DNA from: Syntrophorhabdaceae bacterium PtaU1.Bin034
GTDB taxonomy: Bacteria; Desulfobacterota_G; Syntrophorhabdia; Syntrophorhabdales; WCHB1-27
Length of the DNA: 50,062 bases
Assembly (NCBI GenBank): GCA_002067405.1
Contig: MVRP01000012.1
Coordinates: 1-50,062 of the forward strand
Reading direction: 5' to 3'
Made by a program: the position numbers and the translations under genes. The notes below the pieces were generated by a model that was not told the DNA's origin, did not search any database, and saw only the letters and a program-made list of their open reading frames with translations. Below are positions 16,198 through 24,781 of this stretch, piece after piece; position 1 is the first letter of the stretch; every line of letters starts with the position of its first letter.

Positions 16198-17205
16198 ATG
16201 AACATATACAAGGCTATCGTTGACTACCTTGAAAACAACAGGAAGGGCGTACTCGCTACCGTGATCAGGCGAACAGGGTCTTCGCCGAGGGACGTGGGGG
16301 CAAAGATGTTCGTGGGAGAGGATGGAAGGACCTTCGGGACCGTGGGCGGCGGACGCCTTGAATCGGACGCCTATGCACGGGCTGTCGCTGAGATGGGGAG
16401 CACGGCCGCGACGGTCTTCAGCATAGTGATGGACGGCAAAGAAGTCACGGAAAACGAAATGCTTTGCGGCGGCAATGTCGAGGTGCTCCTCGAGCCTGTG
16501 AAGCCCGGTCATCTCGGTGTATACGGGAAGATACGGGATGTCCTGAAAAGACGCGGAAGGGGCGCGGCGATAACGAAGTTCCACCCGAACCCCTTCGGAA
16601 AGTCCTTTCTGGACGGAGAGATGGCCGTGACGGGAGATCCGGTCGATGGCAGCATCATCGACTGGTGCAAAGGTGTCCTTGCAGGGAATAAACTTGCCGT
16701 TGGGGACGGCATGATAGCCGATCCCTTGCAGGGATCAGTGCCCCTCTACCTCTTCGGAGCGGGACATGTGGCCCAGTTCGTCGCACTTATAGCCGGTATC
16801 GCCGATTTCCATGTCACCGTTATAGATGATAGGGCTGAGTTCGCAAACAGGGAACGCTTCTCGGACGCGGGGGCCATTCTCGTAACGGCGTTCCATGACG
16901 CCTTCAGCCGTCTCCCCTTTACCGGCGACGAATACGTGGTAATCCTCACGAGGAGTCACGAACTAGACGCACAGGTCCTTGCGGAATGCATGAAGAGGCC
17001 GGTGAGATACGTTGGTATGATCGGGAGTTCCCGAAAGGTGAAAATCATTCTCGATCATCTCCGGAGTCTCGGCTTCAACGAGGGGACGATCAGAAAAATC
17101 CACGCCCCAATAGGAATCCCTATCGGCGCGGAGACGCCTCAGGAGATCGGGATAGCCATTGCGGCCGAGTTGGTAGCTGTCAGGAGCGGGACTGTTTCAA
17201 GGTAG
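16198..17205 (+). CDS. xdhC: XdhC/CoxI-family molybdenum hydroxylase maturation factor
   Basis: This 335-residue protein has an N-terminal XdhC/CoxI domain (VLATVIRRTGSSPRDVGAKM, GTVGGGRLES, LCGGNVEVLLEP). A C-terminal Rossmann domain follows (LYLFGAGHVAQFVA, VIDDRAEFANRERF, and MIGSSRKVKIILDHL with the IHAPIGIPIGAETPQEI ending). Members bind molybdenum cofactor, promote its sulfuration and insert it into xanthine-dehydrogenase-type enzymes. No hydroxylase subunits are in the window, so the client lies elsewhere. yqeB at 28923-29720 is a second maturation gene for the same enzyme class. Confidence 0.9.
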   Translation: MNIYKAIVDYLENNRKGVLATVIRRTGSSPRDVGAKMFVGEDGRTFGTVGGGRLESDAYARAVAEMGSTAATVFSIVMDGKEVTENEMLCGGNVEVLLEPVKPGHLGVYGKIRDVLKRRGRGAAITKFHPNPFGKSFLDGEMAVTGDPVDGSIIDWCKGVLAGNKLAVGDGMIADPLQGSVPLYLFGAGHVAQFVALIAGIADFHVTVIDDRAEFANRERFSDAGAILVTAFHDAFSRLPFTGDEYVVILTRSHELDAQVLAECMKRPVRYVGMIGSSRKVKIILDHLRSLGFNEGTIRKIHAPIGIPIGAETPQEIGIAIAAELVAVRSGTVSR

Positions 17206-17286
17206 AAGAAAACTGGCAGCCTTACGGCAAAAAACGAATCCGTCAAAGACGGTTGACATCACGAAATCAAGGAGGTACGAAACGGC

Positions 17287-17667
17287 GTGATCGAATACAG
17301 CGAGAAGGTGATAGAGCATTTCAGGAACCCGAAGAACGCGGGTGTCATTGAGGACGCCAATGGGGTTGGCGAGATAGGCGATCCCGATTGCGGCGACTTC
17401 ATGAAAGTCTTCATCAAGGTCGAGGATGAAATAGTCAAAGACGTGAAATACCAGATCAAGGGGTGCCCGGCATCGATCGCCTGCGCGAGCGCCATGACCG
17501 AGATCGCCATGGGCAAACGCCTTGAGGATGCGATGTTTATTACGGACGACGATATAGTGGCCGCCCTCGACGGCCTGCCCGAATTCAAGGTCCATTGCTC
17601 GGCCCTCGGCGCTTCAGGTCTGGCCAAGGCCATCATGGACTATTTCGAACGGTCCGTGAAGAGCTGA
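17287..17667 (+). CDS. NifU/IscU-like iron-sulfur scaffold I
   Basis: This 126-residue protein has the IscU/NifU N-terminal fold with cluster-ligand cysteines at 35 (GDPDCGDFM), 60 (GCPASIACASAMTE) and 104 (VHCSALG). The start is a GTG with AAGGAGG about 9 bases upstream. It follows xdhC in the long cofactor operon. A decayed copy of its middle (AMTEIAMGKRLEDAMFI) is found at 32893-32947, and a second family member is encoded at 43851-44294. It may serve as scaffold or reservoir for the cluster proteins encoded upstream. Confidence 0.88.
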   Translation: MIEYSEKVIEHFRNPKNAGVIEDANGVGEIGDPDCGDFMKVFIKVEDEIVKDVKYQIKGCPASIACASAMTEIAMGKRLEDAMFITDDDIVAALDGLPEFKVHCSALGASGLAKAIMDYFERSVKS

Positions 17668-17707
17668 AGGTATGGGTATACGGGGCGAGCAGGCCCGAGG
17701 AAAAAAC

Positions 17708-18238
17708 ATGTTCTACAGGTTTGACGGAAGGCAACCCGTGATAGGGTCCGGCACGTACGTGAGCGAGACGGCTACTGTCATAGGCGACGTGAGGATTGGC
17801 AAGGGCTGCTATATCGGCCACGGGGCCATCCTGCGGGGCGACTACGGCACCATAGAGATAGGCGACGAGGTAGCGGTGGAGGAAGGCGTCATCATCCACG
17901 CTCCCCCTCATGACCGCTGTTCCATAGGCACCGGTGTGATCATCGGCCACGGGGCGATCATACACGCCAGGCTCGTAAGCGATCTCGCCGCCATAGGCAT
18001 GGGAGCCATTTTGAGCATTCGCTCCGAAGTGGGCCGTGAATCAATTGTGGCCGAAGGTGCTGTGGTCAAACGAGAGCAGAAAGTATTCGAATCGGTCGTT
18101 GTGGCGGGTAACCCGGCGAAAGATACGAGAAAAGTATCGGAAGTGGACAAGGACTATTGGGCTTATTCAAGAAAAATCTACACAGACCTCGCACGGAAGT
18201 ATTGCGAGGCCGATATGGAAAAGGTCGAAGTGTCCTGA
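17708..18238 (+). CDS. gamma-carbonic-anhydrase-like left-handed beta-helix protein
   Basis: This 176-residue protein consists of hexapeptide repeats (VIGDVRIGKGCYIGHGAILRGDYG, IGTGVIIGHGAIIHA) with the three metal-ligand-type histidines of gamma-class carbonic anhydrases and PaaY/CaiE-like proteins. The start at 17708 follows GAGGAAAA; a longer frame from 17672 lacks a better signal. It is the last gene of the cofactor operon. Activity as carbonic anhydrase is uncertain; several relatives act as thioesterases or metal-storage or transferase proteins. Confidence 0.85.
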   Translation: MFYRFDGRQPVIGSGTYVSETATVIGDVRIGKGCYIGHGAILRGDYGTIEIGDEVAVEEGVIIHAPPHDRCSIGTGVIIGHGAIIHARLVSDLAAIGMGAILSIRSEVGRESIVAEGAVVKREQKVFESVVVAGNPAKDTRKVSEVDKDYWAYSRKIYTDLARKYCEADMEKVEVS

Positions 18239-18315
18239 CCGGTATCATAGGGAGGAAGGTTCAGGTGCATTTTGTGACGCCGTTTCTTGGCGGACATTGC
18301 TAGTTCGGTGACATC

Positions 18316-18585
18316 ATGGAAATCATGCTTGAGCCCGACCTTTCGCACTGCATCGAGACGGTGGCAAAAAGGGAGTACGAGCGGGTATTGAGCCTGCTCC
18401 TCAAAGGGCGTGATGAGGACAAGTCGTTGGAAAATGAGCTGGAATTGCTGAGGCTTTTTCTCGAATCAGCCGATTTCGGTTCACTCCGGAGCCGTTGCGA
18501 CGAGTTTCTGCTTGCAGGCAAGCAAGTTAGGGTGAGGTTGAAATTGATCGAGCGGGCGCCCGGATACGATGTCGAGATGGACTGA
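18316..18585 (+). CDS. hypothetical protein, 89 aa
   Basis: This is a mostly helical, charged 89-residue protein with no family I recognise. That it is, or was, a real gene is supported by a relic elsewhere in the window: at 37948-38010 a frame reads EIVLEPNLAHRIKTVDIQER, matching EIMLEPDLSHCIETVAKREY at its N-terminus. It follows the cofactor operon by 77 bp and precedes the flavin oxidoreductase; its ribosome binding site is weak. Confidence 0.55.
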   Translation: MEIMLEPDLSHCIETVAKREYERVLSLLLKGRDEDKSLENELELLRLFLESADFGSLRSRCDEFLLAGKQVRVRLKLIERAPGYDVEMD

Positions 18586-18699
18586 TATAGAGGCCATCGG
18601 AATGGCTCGGGTCGGGGATTATACTGCCGGTGGTCGGCGACCGGCAAGACCGAGACCTCGGTCAGCTCGACATAGAAAAGAACCAGGATGGGGTAATTT

Positions 18700-20400
18700 A
18701 TGACAAAACAGAAGAGAATCATCGTCATCGGCGGGTCCGCCGCAGGTCCCAAGGCTGCGGCCCGTGCAAGGCGCTTGGATCATGATGCAAAAATCATGGT
18801 TATTCAGAAGGACCCTGACCTTTCAATGGCATCATGCGGGTACCCTTACTATGTCGGCGGTTTCTTTGACGACCGGAACCAGCTTCTTTCCACGTCCGTC
18901 GGGGTCATAAGAAACCCCGTGTACTACCTCAATGCCAAGGGCATCGAGGCCAGGATTCACACCGAAGCAATAGAAATCGACAGAGCCCGCAAGACAGTGA
19001 CATGCCGGGATCTCACCACCGACAGGACAGAGTTCCTGGAATACGACAAACTGATCGTGGCGACGGGATCAAATGCGGACATCCCGAATGTCCCCGGCAA
19101 AGACTTAAAGGGGATCACGACTCTCAAATCAATGGAGGATGCGGATTTCCTGAGGCGCATAGGGGATGAAGGCAAGATAAAGCGCGCCGTTGTCATCGGA
19201 GGCGGCCTTATCGGTGTTGAAACGTGTGAGGCCCTCCAACTGGCGGGTATAGAGATAACGGTCATAGAAATTCTCCCTCAAATACTGATGTTTCTTGATT
19301 GGCAACTTGCGAAAATACTCGAAAACCATATCAAAAGCAAGGCTGCCAATGTGATAACAGGCAACGGCGTTGCCCAATTTCTCGGTGAAAACGGAGCCCT
19401 GACGGCAGTCAAGTTGTCGAACGGAACCGAACTGCCCTGTGAGCTTGCGGTTATTGCAGTCGGTGTCAGGCCTAATGCGGACTTAGCTCGTCGGGCGGGT
19501 TTGAAGATCGGTAAAGTTGGCGGCGTCGTTGTCGACCGATACATGCAAACGTCAGATCCGGACATCTACGCGGTTGGCGACTGCACGGAGCAGCGCCACT
19601 TGATTACGCATAGCGAGACGTACGCACCATTGGGCGACCTTGCCAATCTCGAAGGTCGGGTAGCCGGTGAGAACGCGGTATTGGGGAATGTAGTGGTCTT
19701 CCCTGGCACCGTCAAGTCGGGGATCTGCAAGATCTTCGAGTATGCCGCAGGATCAACAGGACTCTCGGAAACAAAGGCTCGCGAGCTGGGCCGGAATGAC
19801 ATCACGAGCGTCGTCATAGCGGGAACCGACAAGCCGGGTTTTATGAAAGGCCGGATGCTGGTATCCAAGATGGTGGTTGATAACGAGTCCCAAAAGATCA
19901 TCGGCTTTCAATGTGTTGGCCCGGGCGACGTAAGCAAACAGGTCGCACAGGCAGCCATAGCCATCCAAGGCAATATGACGGTGAAGGATCTTGCAAATCT
20001 CGACCTCCCCTACGCGCCTCCCTTTACCCTTGCCATCGATAACTTTATCGCCTGCACTCATGTCATGGAAAACAAGCTAAAAGGCCGCTTCAAGGGGATA
20101 TCAGCTGAAGAGGTGAAGGAAAAGGTGGATCGTCACGACGATATGTATCTTCTCGATGTCCGTGGTCCGAATGAGTTCGAAGTGGCACGGCTCGGCCTGG
20201 GGGAGACCCTCATTCCCCTCGGGATGCTCCGAAAAAGACTAAACGAGCTTCCCGGGAACAAGGACAAAGAGATCATCGTCTATTGCAAGGTCTCGTTGAG
20301 GGGCTACGAAGCGGCGCTCATCCTGGAGTCGCAGGGATGGAAAAATGTTAAGGTTCTCGAAGGCGGCATTGCCGCATGGCCGTTTGCCAGAGAAAAATGA
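18700..20400 (+). CDS. CoA-disulfide-reductase-like flavoprotein with C-terminal rhodanese domain
   Basis: This 566-residue pyridine-nucleotide-disulfide oxidoreductase has an N-terminal FAD site (VIGGSAAGPKAA) and the single redox cysteine typical of CoA-disulfide reductase and NADH oxidase (MASCGYPYYVGG, Cys46). It also has a second Rossmann motif (VVIGGGLIGVETCEAL), IYAVGDCTE, and a dimerisation domain. A rhodanese domain from about residue 475 has active-site Cys529 (YCKVSLRG). Such fusions reduce CoA disulfide, persulfides or polysulfide. The neighbouring CGGC protein starts 16 bp downstream. A role in sulfur trafficking to the cofactor enzymes is plausible but inferred. Confidence 0.88.
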   Translation: MTKQKRIIVIGGSAAGPKAAARARRLDHDAKIMVIQKDPDLSMASCGYPYYVGGFFDDRNQLLSTSVGVIRNPVYYLNAKGIEARIHTEAIEIDRARKTVTCRDLTTDRTEFLEYDKLIVATGSNADIPNVPGKDLKGITTLKSMEDADFLRRIGDEGKIKRAVVIGGGLIGVETCEALQLAGIEITVIEILPQILMFLDWQLAKILENHIKSKAANVITGNGVAQFLGENGALTAVKLSNGTELPCELAVIAVGVRPNADLARRAGLKIGKVGGVVVDRYMQTSDPDIYAVGDCTEQRHLITHSETYAPLGDLANLEGRVAGENAVLGNVVVFPGTVKSGICKIFEYAAGSTGLSETKARELGRNDITSVVIAGTDKPGFMKGRMLVSKMVVDNESQKIIGFQCVGPGDVSKQVAQAAIAIQGNMTVKDLANLDLPYAPPFTLAIDNFIACTHVMENKLKGRFKGISAEEVKEKVDRHDDMYLLDVRGPNEFEVARLGLGETLIPLGMLRKRLNELPGNKDKEIIVYCKVSLRGYEAALILESQGWKNVKVLEGGIAAWPFAREK

Positions 20401-20416
20401 AGGAGAGGTGCCAAGA

Positions 20417-20746
20417 ATGAAAGTGGGAATCATCAGGTGCCGCCAGACTGAAGACATGTGCCCCGGCACTACGGATTTCAAGATTGCAGCTTCAGGGGCC
20501 GGCGCTTTTGAAGAAACGGGGCCCGTCGAAATCATTGGGTTCTTGTCATGCGGTGGCTGCCCCGGCAAGAGAGCCATATCGAGGGCGAAGATGCTCGTTG
20601 ACCGGGGAGCAGAAGACATCGTCTTTGCGTCCTGTATTACGAAGGGCAATCCGATCGGTTTTCCTTGCCCGCATTCTTCCAGCATCAAGGCGGCCGTGGA
20701 AAAGACACTGGGACCAGAGATCGGTATCATAGATTGGACGCACTGA
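20417..20746 (+). CDS. CGGC-domain protein
   Basis: This 109-residue protein has the CGGC motif (FLSCGGCPGKRAI) after an N-terminal MKVGIIRCRQTEDMCPG and a second cysteine region (FASCITKGNPIGFPCPH), the pattern of the CGGC family of putative metal-binding proteins. The start follows AAGGAGAGG; a longer frame from 20345 would overlap the flavoprotein. It is probably co-transcribed with the flavoprotein. The function is not established; cysteine spacing suggests binding of a metal or an Fe-S cluster. Confidence 0.82.
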   Translation: MKVGIIRCRQTEDMCPGTTDFKIAASGAGAFEETGPVEIIGFLSCGGCPGKRAISRAKMLVDRGAEDIVFASCITKGNPIGFPCPHSSSIKAAVEKTLGPEIGIIDWTH

Positions 20747-21234
20747 ATCTTCCGCTGATAATTGGATTGATCGACCTTAACCCGACTGATATCAAAAATG
20801 ATGATAAAGTGCATATTCTCAGACTTCAGCCTTTTGTTCGGGCGGATCAGCCGAGATCAGGCACATCCTGATATTATTCTTACCTCCAAAAGGGAATCTT
20901 TTCTTATGTGCTGAAAGAGAATTTCGCCGACATCTACAAGTCAGAAGCAGGCTCAAAAGGAGTGAGGTCATAGAGCAATACTGCAACAGCGAGATCAACG
21001 CCGATTCCGGTACCGCATCCGGCAGAGGAGTCGGAGATAGAAAAAAGAAAGGACAAGGCAATATGAGCATATGTGCAGAATACTTATGATGTGGAGATCT
21101 GATCTGGAATGTCAAGACACAATAAAGCTCAGAAGAAGACAGAGCGGATAGGAGGATTGTCCCTGGTCCAAGGGTTCCGGTGTGGTTGTTCTGTTTTGCG
21201 GAATCCGGGATCAAGGAATCGGGGAAGTATCCTT
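20747..21234. other. intergenic stretch with no supported gene
   Basis: These 488 bases between the CGGC gene and the Fur-family gene contain only short frames without ribosome binding sites or recognisable motifs. The base composition is more AT-rich than the flanks. A promoter for the fur gene should lie in the last 150 bases, but no clear -35/-10 pair stands out. Confidence 0.4.
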
Positions 21235-21705
21235 ATGAAGGAAAAGAATCTACCCGGGTACACGCGCCGCAACGTCATGCAGAAAAGGGGCATTTTAACC
21301 AACTACCTTTCGAAACACGGACTTAAAATGACAGGCCAGAGGGAGACCGTTTTAAATGAGTTCCTCCGGAGGGAAGGCCATTCGACCGCTGAAGAGCTCA
21401 CTGCGGCCGTGAAGAAGAAGGACAAGACCATAGGCCAGGCGACAGTGTACAGGTTTTTGAAGATACTCGTCCGGTCGGGCATTGGTCAGGAGGTACGACT
21501 CGGCGATGGTGTTGTGAGGTACGAGTATACCATGGGGCTCGACCATCACGACCACCTCATTTGTGAGCGTTGTGGCAAGACTGTTGAGATCTTGGATGAG
21601 AGCATAGAGAAGCTTCAGGAGAAGCTGGCGGAAGAGCACGGGTTTGTCGTTACAAGACACGTGATGAATATTTTTGGCATCTGCGAGAAATGCAGGACCG
21701 GCTAA
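21235..21705 (+). CDS. Fur-family metal-responsive regulator
   Basis: This 156-residue Fur-family repressor has an N-terminal winged helix (LKMTGQRETVLNEFLRREGHSTAEEL, and TIGQATVYRFLKILVRSG) and metal sites GLDHHDHLICERCGK and ICEKCRTG, with both CxxC pairs of the structural zinc site. I chose the ATG at 21235 (GGGGAAG upstream); the frame is open from 21109. It is not adjacent to a transport operon on its own strand, so whether it senses iron, peroxide or another metal cannot be told. It is distinct from the zur gene at 26860-27258. Confidence 0.88.
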   Translation: MKEKNLPGYTRRNVMQKRGILTNYLSKHGLKMTGQRETVLNEFLRREGHSTAEELTAAVKKKDKTIGQATVYRFLKILVRSGIGQEVRLGDGVVRYEYTMGLDHHDHLICERCGKTVEILDESIEKLQEKLAEEHGFVVTRHVMNIFGICEKCRTG

Positions 21706-21748
21706 AGCATTTTTGTCCCGATGACTAAAGCATTTTTATGTCCTAATG
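21702..21748. repeat. tandem direct repeat at the end of the fur gene
   Basis: Two copies of a 23-24-base unit starting CTAAAGCATTTTT and ending ATGA lie head to tail, the first overlapping the fur stop codon. The second copy differs by a few bases (ATGTCCTA for GTCCCG). It lies between convergent genes, so it may come from replication slippage. Confidence 0.6.
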
Positions 21749-21809
21749 ACTGATAGCAATTATCCATGATACCGCGCACGGCAGATCCGTGTGGGCTGGG
21801 TTGGACGCA

Positions 21810-22667
21810 TCAGTACAGATAAGGGTCTTTAGGGACAGGGATGGAGGTGAACGAGCCATTCCTGATTACCACACCCTCCTGACCGTCTACGGTTATCATA
21901 TCCGCGATACCTTCCACCCGTATCCAACTGTTTTGAGCCGGTCGTGGTGCCCCGGAGCGCTCGACCACCACCGCTACGGGCATGGCATCGGCAATGCAGC
22001 AGACAATCACGAATCGAAAAAGATAGAACCTGTCGCTATCCACCCTATCCCAGGCCACCATCCCCTCGGTAATCACCTGCCTGCCCTTGAAGCGGCCGGC
22101 GTACTCCACCAAGTCGTAAAGATCTGCTTCAAAAACACTCTTTCCACTATTACCCGTCGATGTTGTTGGCAGAGGCTCGTCGGGAGGCTTCAGGCCCAGC
22201 ATTTCTTTGAGAGCCCTCGATATTTTGGGCGGTCCTGCCGCCCTGTATGCCTCCACCAACTCGGCATCATCCCCGCCGTCTGTCTCCCCCTGGCCCTCAA
22301 TTGCCCGGGTCCCCTCTCGGAGGCTGCCGGCACCTGAGCCGGCGCTGATCCATCGTTTGGTGAAGGCTTGGGAATCAAGGATAGCGCCAGTGGTCGTAAT
22401 TGCATAGATCAGGGGCAAGACCAGGACGAGCGCCCTGACTGTAGGACCGATCCATGAACCGGCCCGCCCGGACTTCCTGCTTCTCCCCAGAGCGACGCCC
22501 ATCGCCGCGGAAAGGACGAAACCGGCTGCCAGGGTTACGCCGAAGGCAGGGGCGAGGTAATAGCGGTATCGCTCCCCGTTTAACAGAAAGAGAAACGCGC
22601 CGGCCCACATCATCAAGACGATGATGTCCGGGATCCTGTTCGCTCCAAGAGACCGTTTCTCACCCAC
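21810..22667 (-). CDS. TIGR03943 family (DUF1980) membrane protein
   Basis: The 285-residue product has two or three N-terminal membrane segments (IIVLMMWAGAFLFLLNG, APAFGVTLAAGFVLSAAMG, ALVLVLPLIYAITTTGA), a charged middle, and a C-terminal soluble domain with QVITEGMVAWDRVDSDRFYLFRFVIVCCIADAMPV. This layout is that of the TIGR03943/DUF1980 proteins that pair with UPF0718-type permeases. I chose the GTG at 22665-22667 just after the permease stop. It is the last gene of the zinc operon, which suggests a role in zinc movement with its partner permease. Confidence 0.8.
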   Translation of the reverse strand: MGEKRSLGANRIPDIIVLMMWAGAFLFLLNGERYRYYLAPAFGVTLAAGFVLSAAMGVALGRSRKSGRAGSWIGPTVRALVLVLPLIYAITTTGAILDSQAFTKRWISAGSGAGSLREGTRAIEGQGETDGGDDAELVEAYRAAGPPKISRALKEMLGLKPPDEPLPTTSTGNSGKSVFEADLYDLVEYAGRFKGRQVITEGMVAWDRVDSDRFYLFRFVIVCCIADAMPVAVVVERSGAPRPAQNSWIRVEGIADMITVDGQEGVVIRNGSFTSIPVPKDPYLY

Positions 22668-22671
22668 CGCT

Positions 22672-23850
22672 TCACCTTTTGAAAAGAAGATGAATTCCAA
22701 GGGCCGCGAGGAATACGGAGACCGCCACGGTACCCGCCAAGACCGCGATGAACCGCCCCCTGAACACGGCCCGGTACATAAAGAGAAGCTTCATGTCGAG
22801 CATGGGGCCGAGAAGCATGAACGTCATCTGGGCAGCGAAGGGCCACATGGATCGCATGGATGCAGCGACAAACGCGTCTGCTTCGGAACAGAGATTGAGG
22901 CCCACGGCCATCGCCATGGCGGACACAATGGCCAGGACAGGAGAACCCGCGAGAGCGGCAAGCAGTTCGCGCGGGACCATGGTTTGGGCCACGGCGGCCG
23001 CAAGAGCCCCCAGGACCAGGAACCTGCAGGTATCGAGAAAATCCTCGGACCCGTGAACGAGAGCACTCCATACGCGCGGTACCCCACCCGTCACGGGAGG
23101 CTCGCAACCCGGTCCGTGAAGGTGCCCCTCCTTGCATGCGCAGGAAGGAGCCTCGTCTTTCGCCGGGCAACTCTCACGAAGCATCGCGTCCCGGAATCCC
23201 GGCCCAAACATGCGTTGCAGGAAAAGACCGGTGGAGACGCCGATAGCGTACCCCAGGGCCAGGCGAGCCAGGGCTGTGGACCAGTGGAAAGAATAGGCCG
23301 TGCCCGTAGAGAGAAAGACCAGGGGATTCGCGATCGGGCCGGCAAGGAGGTAGGCAACGGCCGCGGCGGGAGAAACACCCTTGCCGAGCAGACGCCTGAC
23401 GATCGGCACGACCGCGCACTCGCAGACAGGAAGAACGAGTCCGAGGCTTGCGGCGAGGAACACGCCTCGTCGGCCCGTAGGCATGAGCCGTGACATTCGT
23501 TCCTCTGTTATGAAGGTCTCAATGAGACCGCCCGCGAGGCTGCCGGCCAACATGAAAGGAAGCGCCTCCAGGACAATGGCCGTGAAGGTCACCGCCAGCG
23601 TTCTGAAGAGGGGAGCCTCCCGCCACAACAGGAGTGCCGCAACGGCGCAGGCGAAGAATATCCCTTCCGCCAGTGTGCCGACCCCCGGCCTCTTTCCCTG
23701 CGGGGAGTCGGCACAACAATGGGCAGCCCTGTGGAGGGCCGTATCCCGGAGAATGGGGTGGTCATCGTTCATAGCGGCGTCCGTCGAGGCAATTCTTCCG
23801 GCATTCGCCCAGGCTCTTGGGTTTGTACTATTTTTCATCCACCGATCCAC
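22672..23850 (-). CDS. UPF0718 (ArsP/YraQ-like) permease with His/Cys-rich loop
   Basis: This membrane protein (up to 392 aa) has about eight hydrophobic segments and the conserved duplicated motif: LVLPVCECAVVPIVRRLL then LLAGPIANPLVFLS in the first half, and GLNLCSEADAFVAAS in the second. Between the halves lies a hydrophilic loop rich in cysteine and histidine (CPAKDEAPSCACKEGHLHGPGCEPP), a likely metal-binding segment. The exact start is unclear: GTG at 23850, or ATG at 23838 or 23772. With TIGR03943 it forms a two-gene module that often belongs to Zur regulons; here it follows znuACB. Confidence 0.82.
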   Translation of the reverse strand: MDRWMKNSTNPRAWANAGRIASTDAAMNDDHPILRDTALHRAAHCCADSPQGKRPGVGTLAEGIFFACAVAALLLWREAPLFRTLAVTFTAIVLEALPFMLAGSLAGGLIETFITEERMSRLMPTGRRGVFLAASLGLVLPVCECAVVPIVRRLLGKGVSPAAAVAYLLAGPIANPLVFLSTGTAYSFHWSTALARLALGYAIGVSTGLFLQRMFGPGFRDAMLRESCPAKDEAPSCACKEGHLHGPGCEPPVTGGVPRVWSALVHGSEDFLDTCRFLVLGALAAAVAQTMVPRELLAALAGSPVLAIVSAMAMAVGLNLCSEADAFVAASMRSMWPFAAQMTFMLLGPMLDMKLLFMYRAVFRGRFIAVLAGTVAVSVFLAALGIHLLFKR

Positions 23851-23927
23851 TTCTTTTGTAACATCCGAAATGTCCCCCGGGCCACGCCAGACCTTCGTGG
23901 TTCATCAAGAATGGGGCAAGGGTAATA

Positions 23928-24773
23928 TCACGGCCGCAGCCTGAGGATGCGCAAACCTCCCACCACCAGGAGATAGACGCTTCCTGCAATAACAATGGTT
24001 GTCGCCCCGGCCGGCAGGTCGGGTCCATAACTCAGGGCAAGACCGCTTGCCGTAAAGAGAACGGTCAGTGCGGCGGACAACGCCATCATGTGCCACAGCT
24101 TTCTTGTCAGCTCACCGGCGATAGCCGCCGGCAGGGTGAGCAGGGCAATGACCATCACGATGCCCACCACTGAAACGAGGAGTACCACGGTAAGGGCGGT
24201 AAGGCAAAGGAGCAAAAGGTAGTGGACCTCCACGTTGATGCCCCTGAGGCGGGCGAATTCGTCGTCAAAACAGAGGGCAAGGAACCGGTTGTAGAAGAGG
24301 ACGCCCGCGGTCAGGACCAGGAGGTCGAGACAGGCAATCATCCAGAGGTCCCGGGGGGAAACCATCAGGATGCTGCCGAAAAGATAACTCATGAGGTCTT
24401 CGTTGTACCCCGGTGTCTTGTATATGAAAAGAATACCCACGGCCATCCCGATGGCCCAGAGAGCACCGATGACAGTGTCCTCCCTTTGCTTGGCCTTCAT
24501 ACTTACCACGCCGATTATCCCGGCCGATATGAGAGCAGCGACAACGGCGCCGTAAAAGGGATAGAACCAGTCCCAGCCGTATGCCGCCTGGCAGTATCGC
24601 GCCGCGCCGAGGCCGCCGAGAACGCTGTGGGCGATACTGCCCGCAATGTAGCTGATCCTCTTGGTGACGACATAGCTTCCGATGATTCCGCAGGCGAGGC
24701 TCGCCAGGATGCCCGCGAGAAGGGCATACTGGAGAAAAGGGTATCGCAAAAGGTCAGTGAGGAACGTGTTCAT
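23928..24773 (-). CDS. znuB: zinc/manganese ABC transporter permease
   Basis: This 281-residue ABC-3 family membrane protein has about eight hydrophobic segments. The family loop SYIAGSIAHSVLGGLGAARY is near residue 40, and VSVVGIVMVIALLTLPAAIAG lies in the second half. It would form the transmembrane channel for the metal delivered by the substrate-binding protein. It starts 8 bp downstream of the ATPase gene stop. Assignment to zinc rather than manganese rests on the zur gene and histidine-rich binding protein in the same operon. Confidence 0.88.
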   Translation of the reverse strand: MNTFLTDLLRYPFLQYALLAGILASLACGIIGSYVVTKRISYIAGSIAHSVLGGLGAARYCQAAYGWDWFYPFYGAVVAALISAGIIGVVSMKAKQREDTVIGALWAIGMAVGILFIYKTPGYNEDLMSYLFGSILMVSPRDLWMIACLDLLVLTAGVLFYNRFLALCFDDEFARLRGINVEVHYLLLLCLTALTVVLLVSVVGIVMVIALLTLPAAIAGELTRKLWHMMALSAALTVLFTASGLALSYGPDLPAGATTIVIAGSVYLLVVGGLRILRLRP

Positions 24774-24781
24774 TCTTGTTT

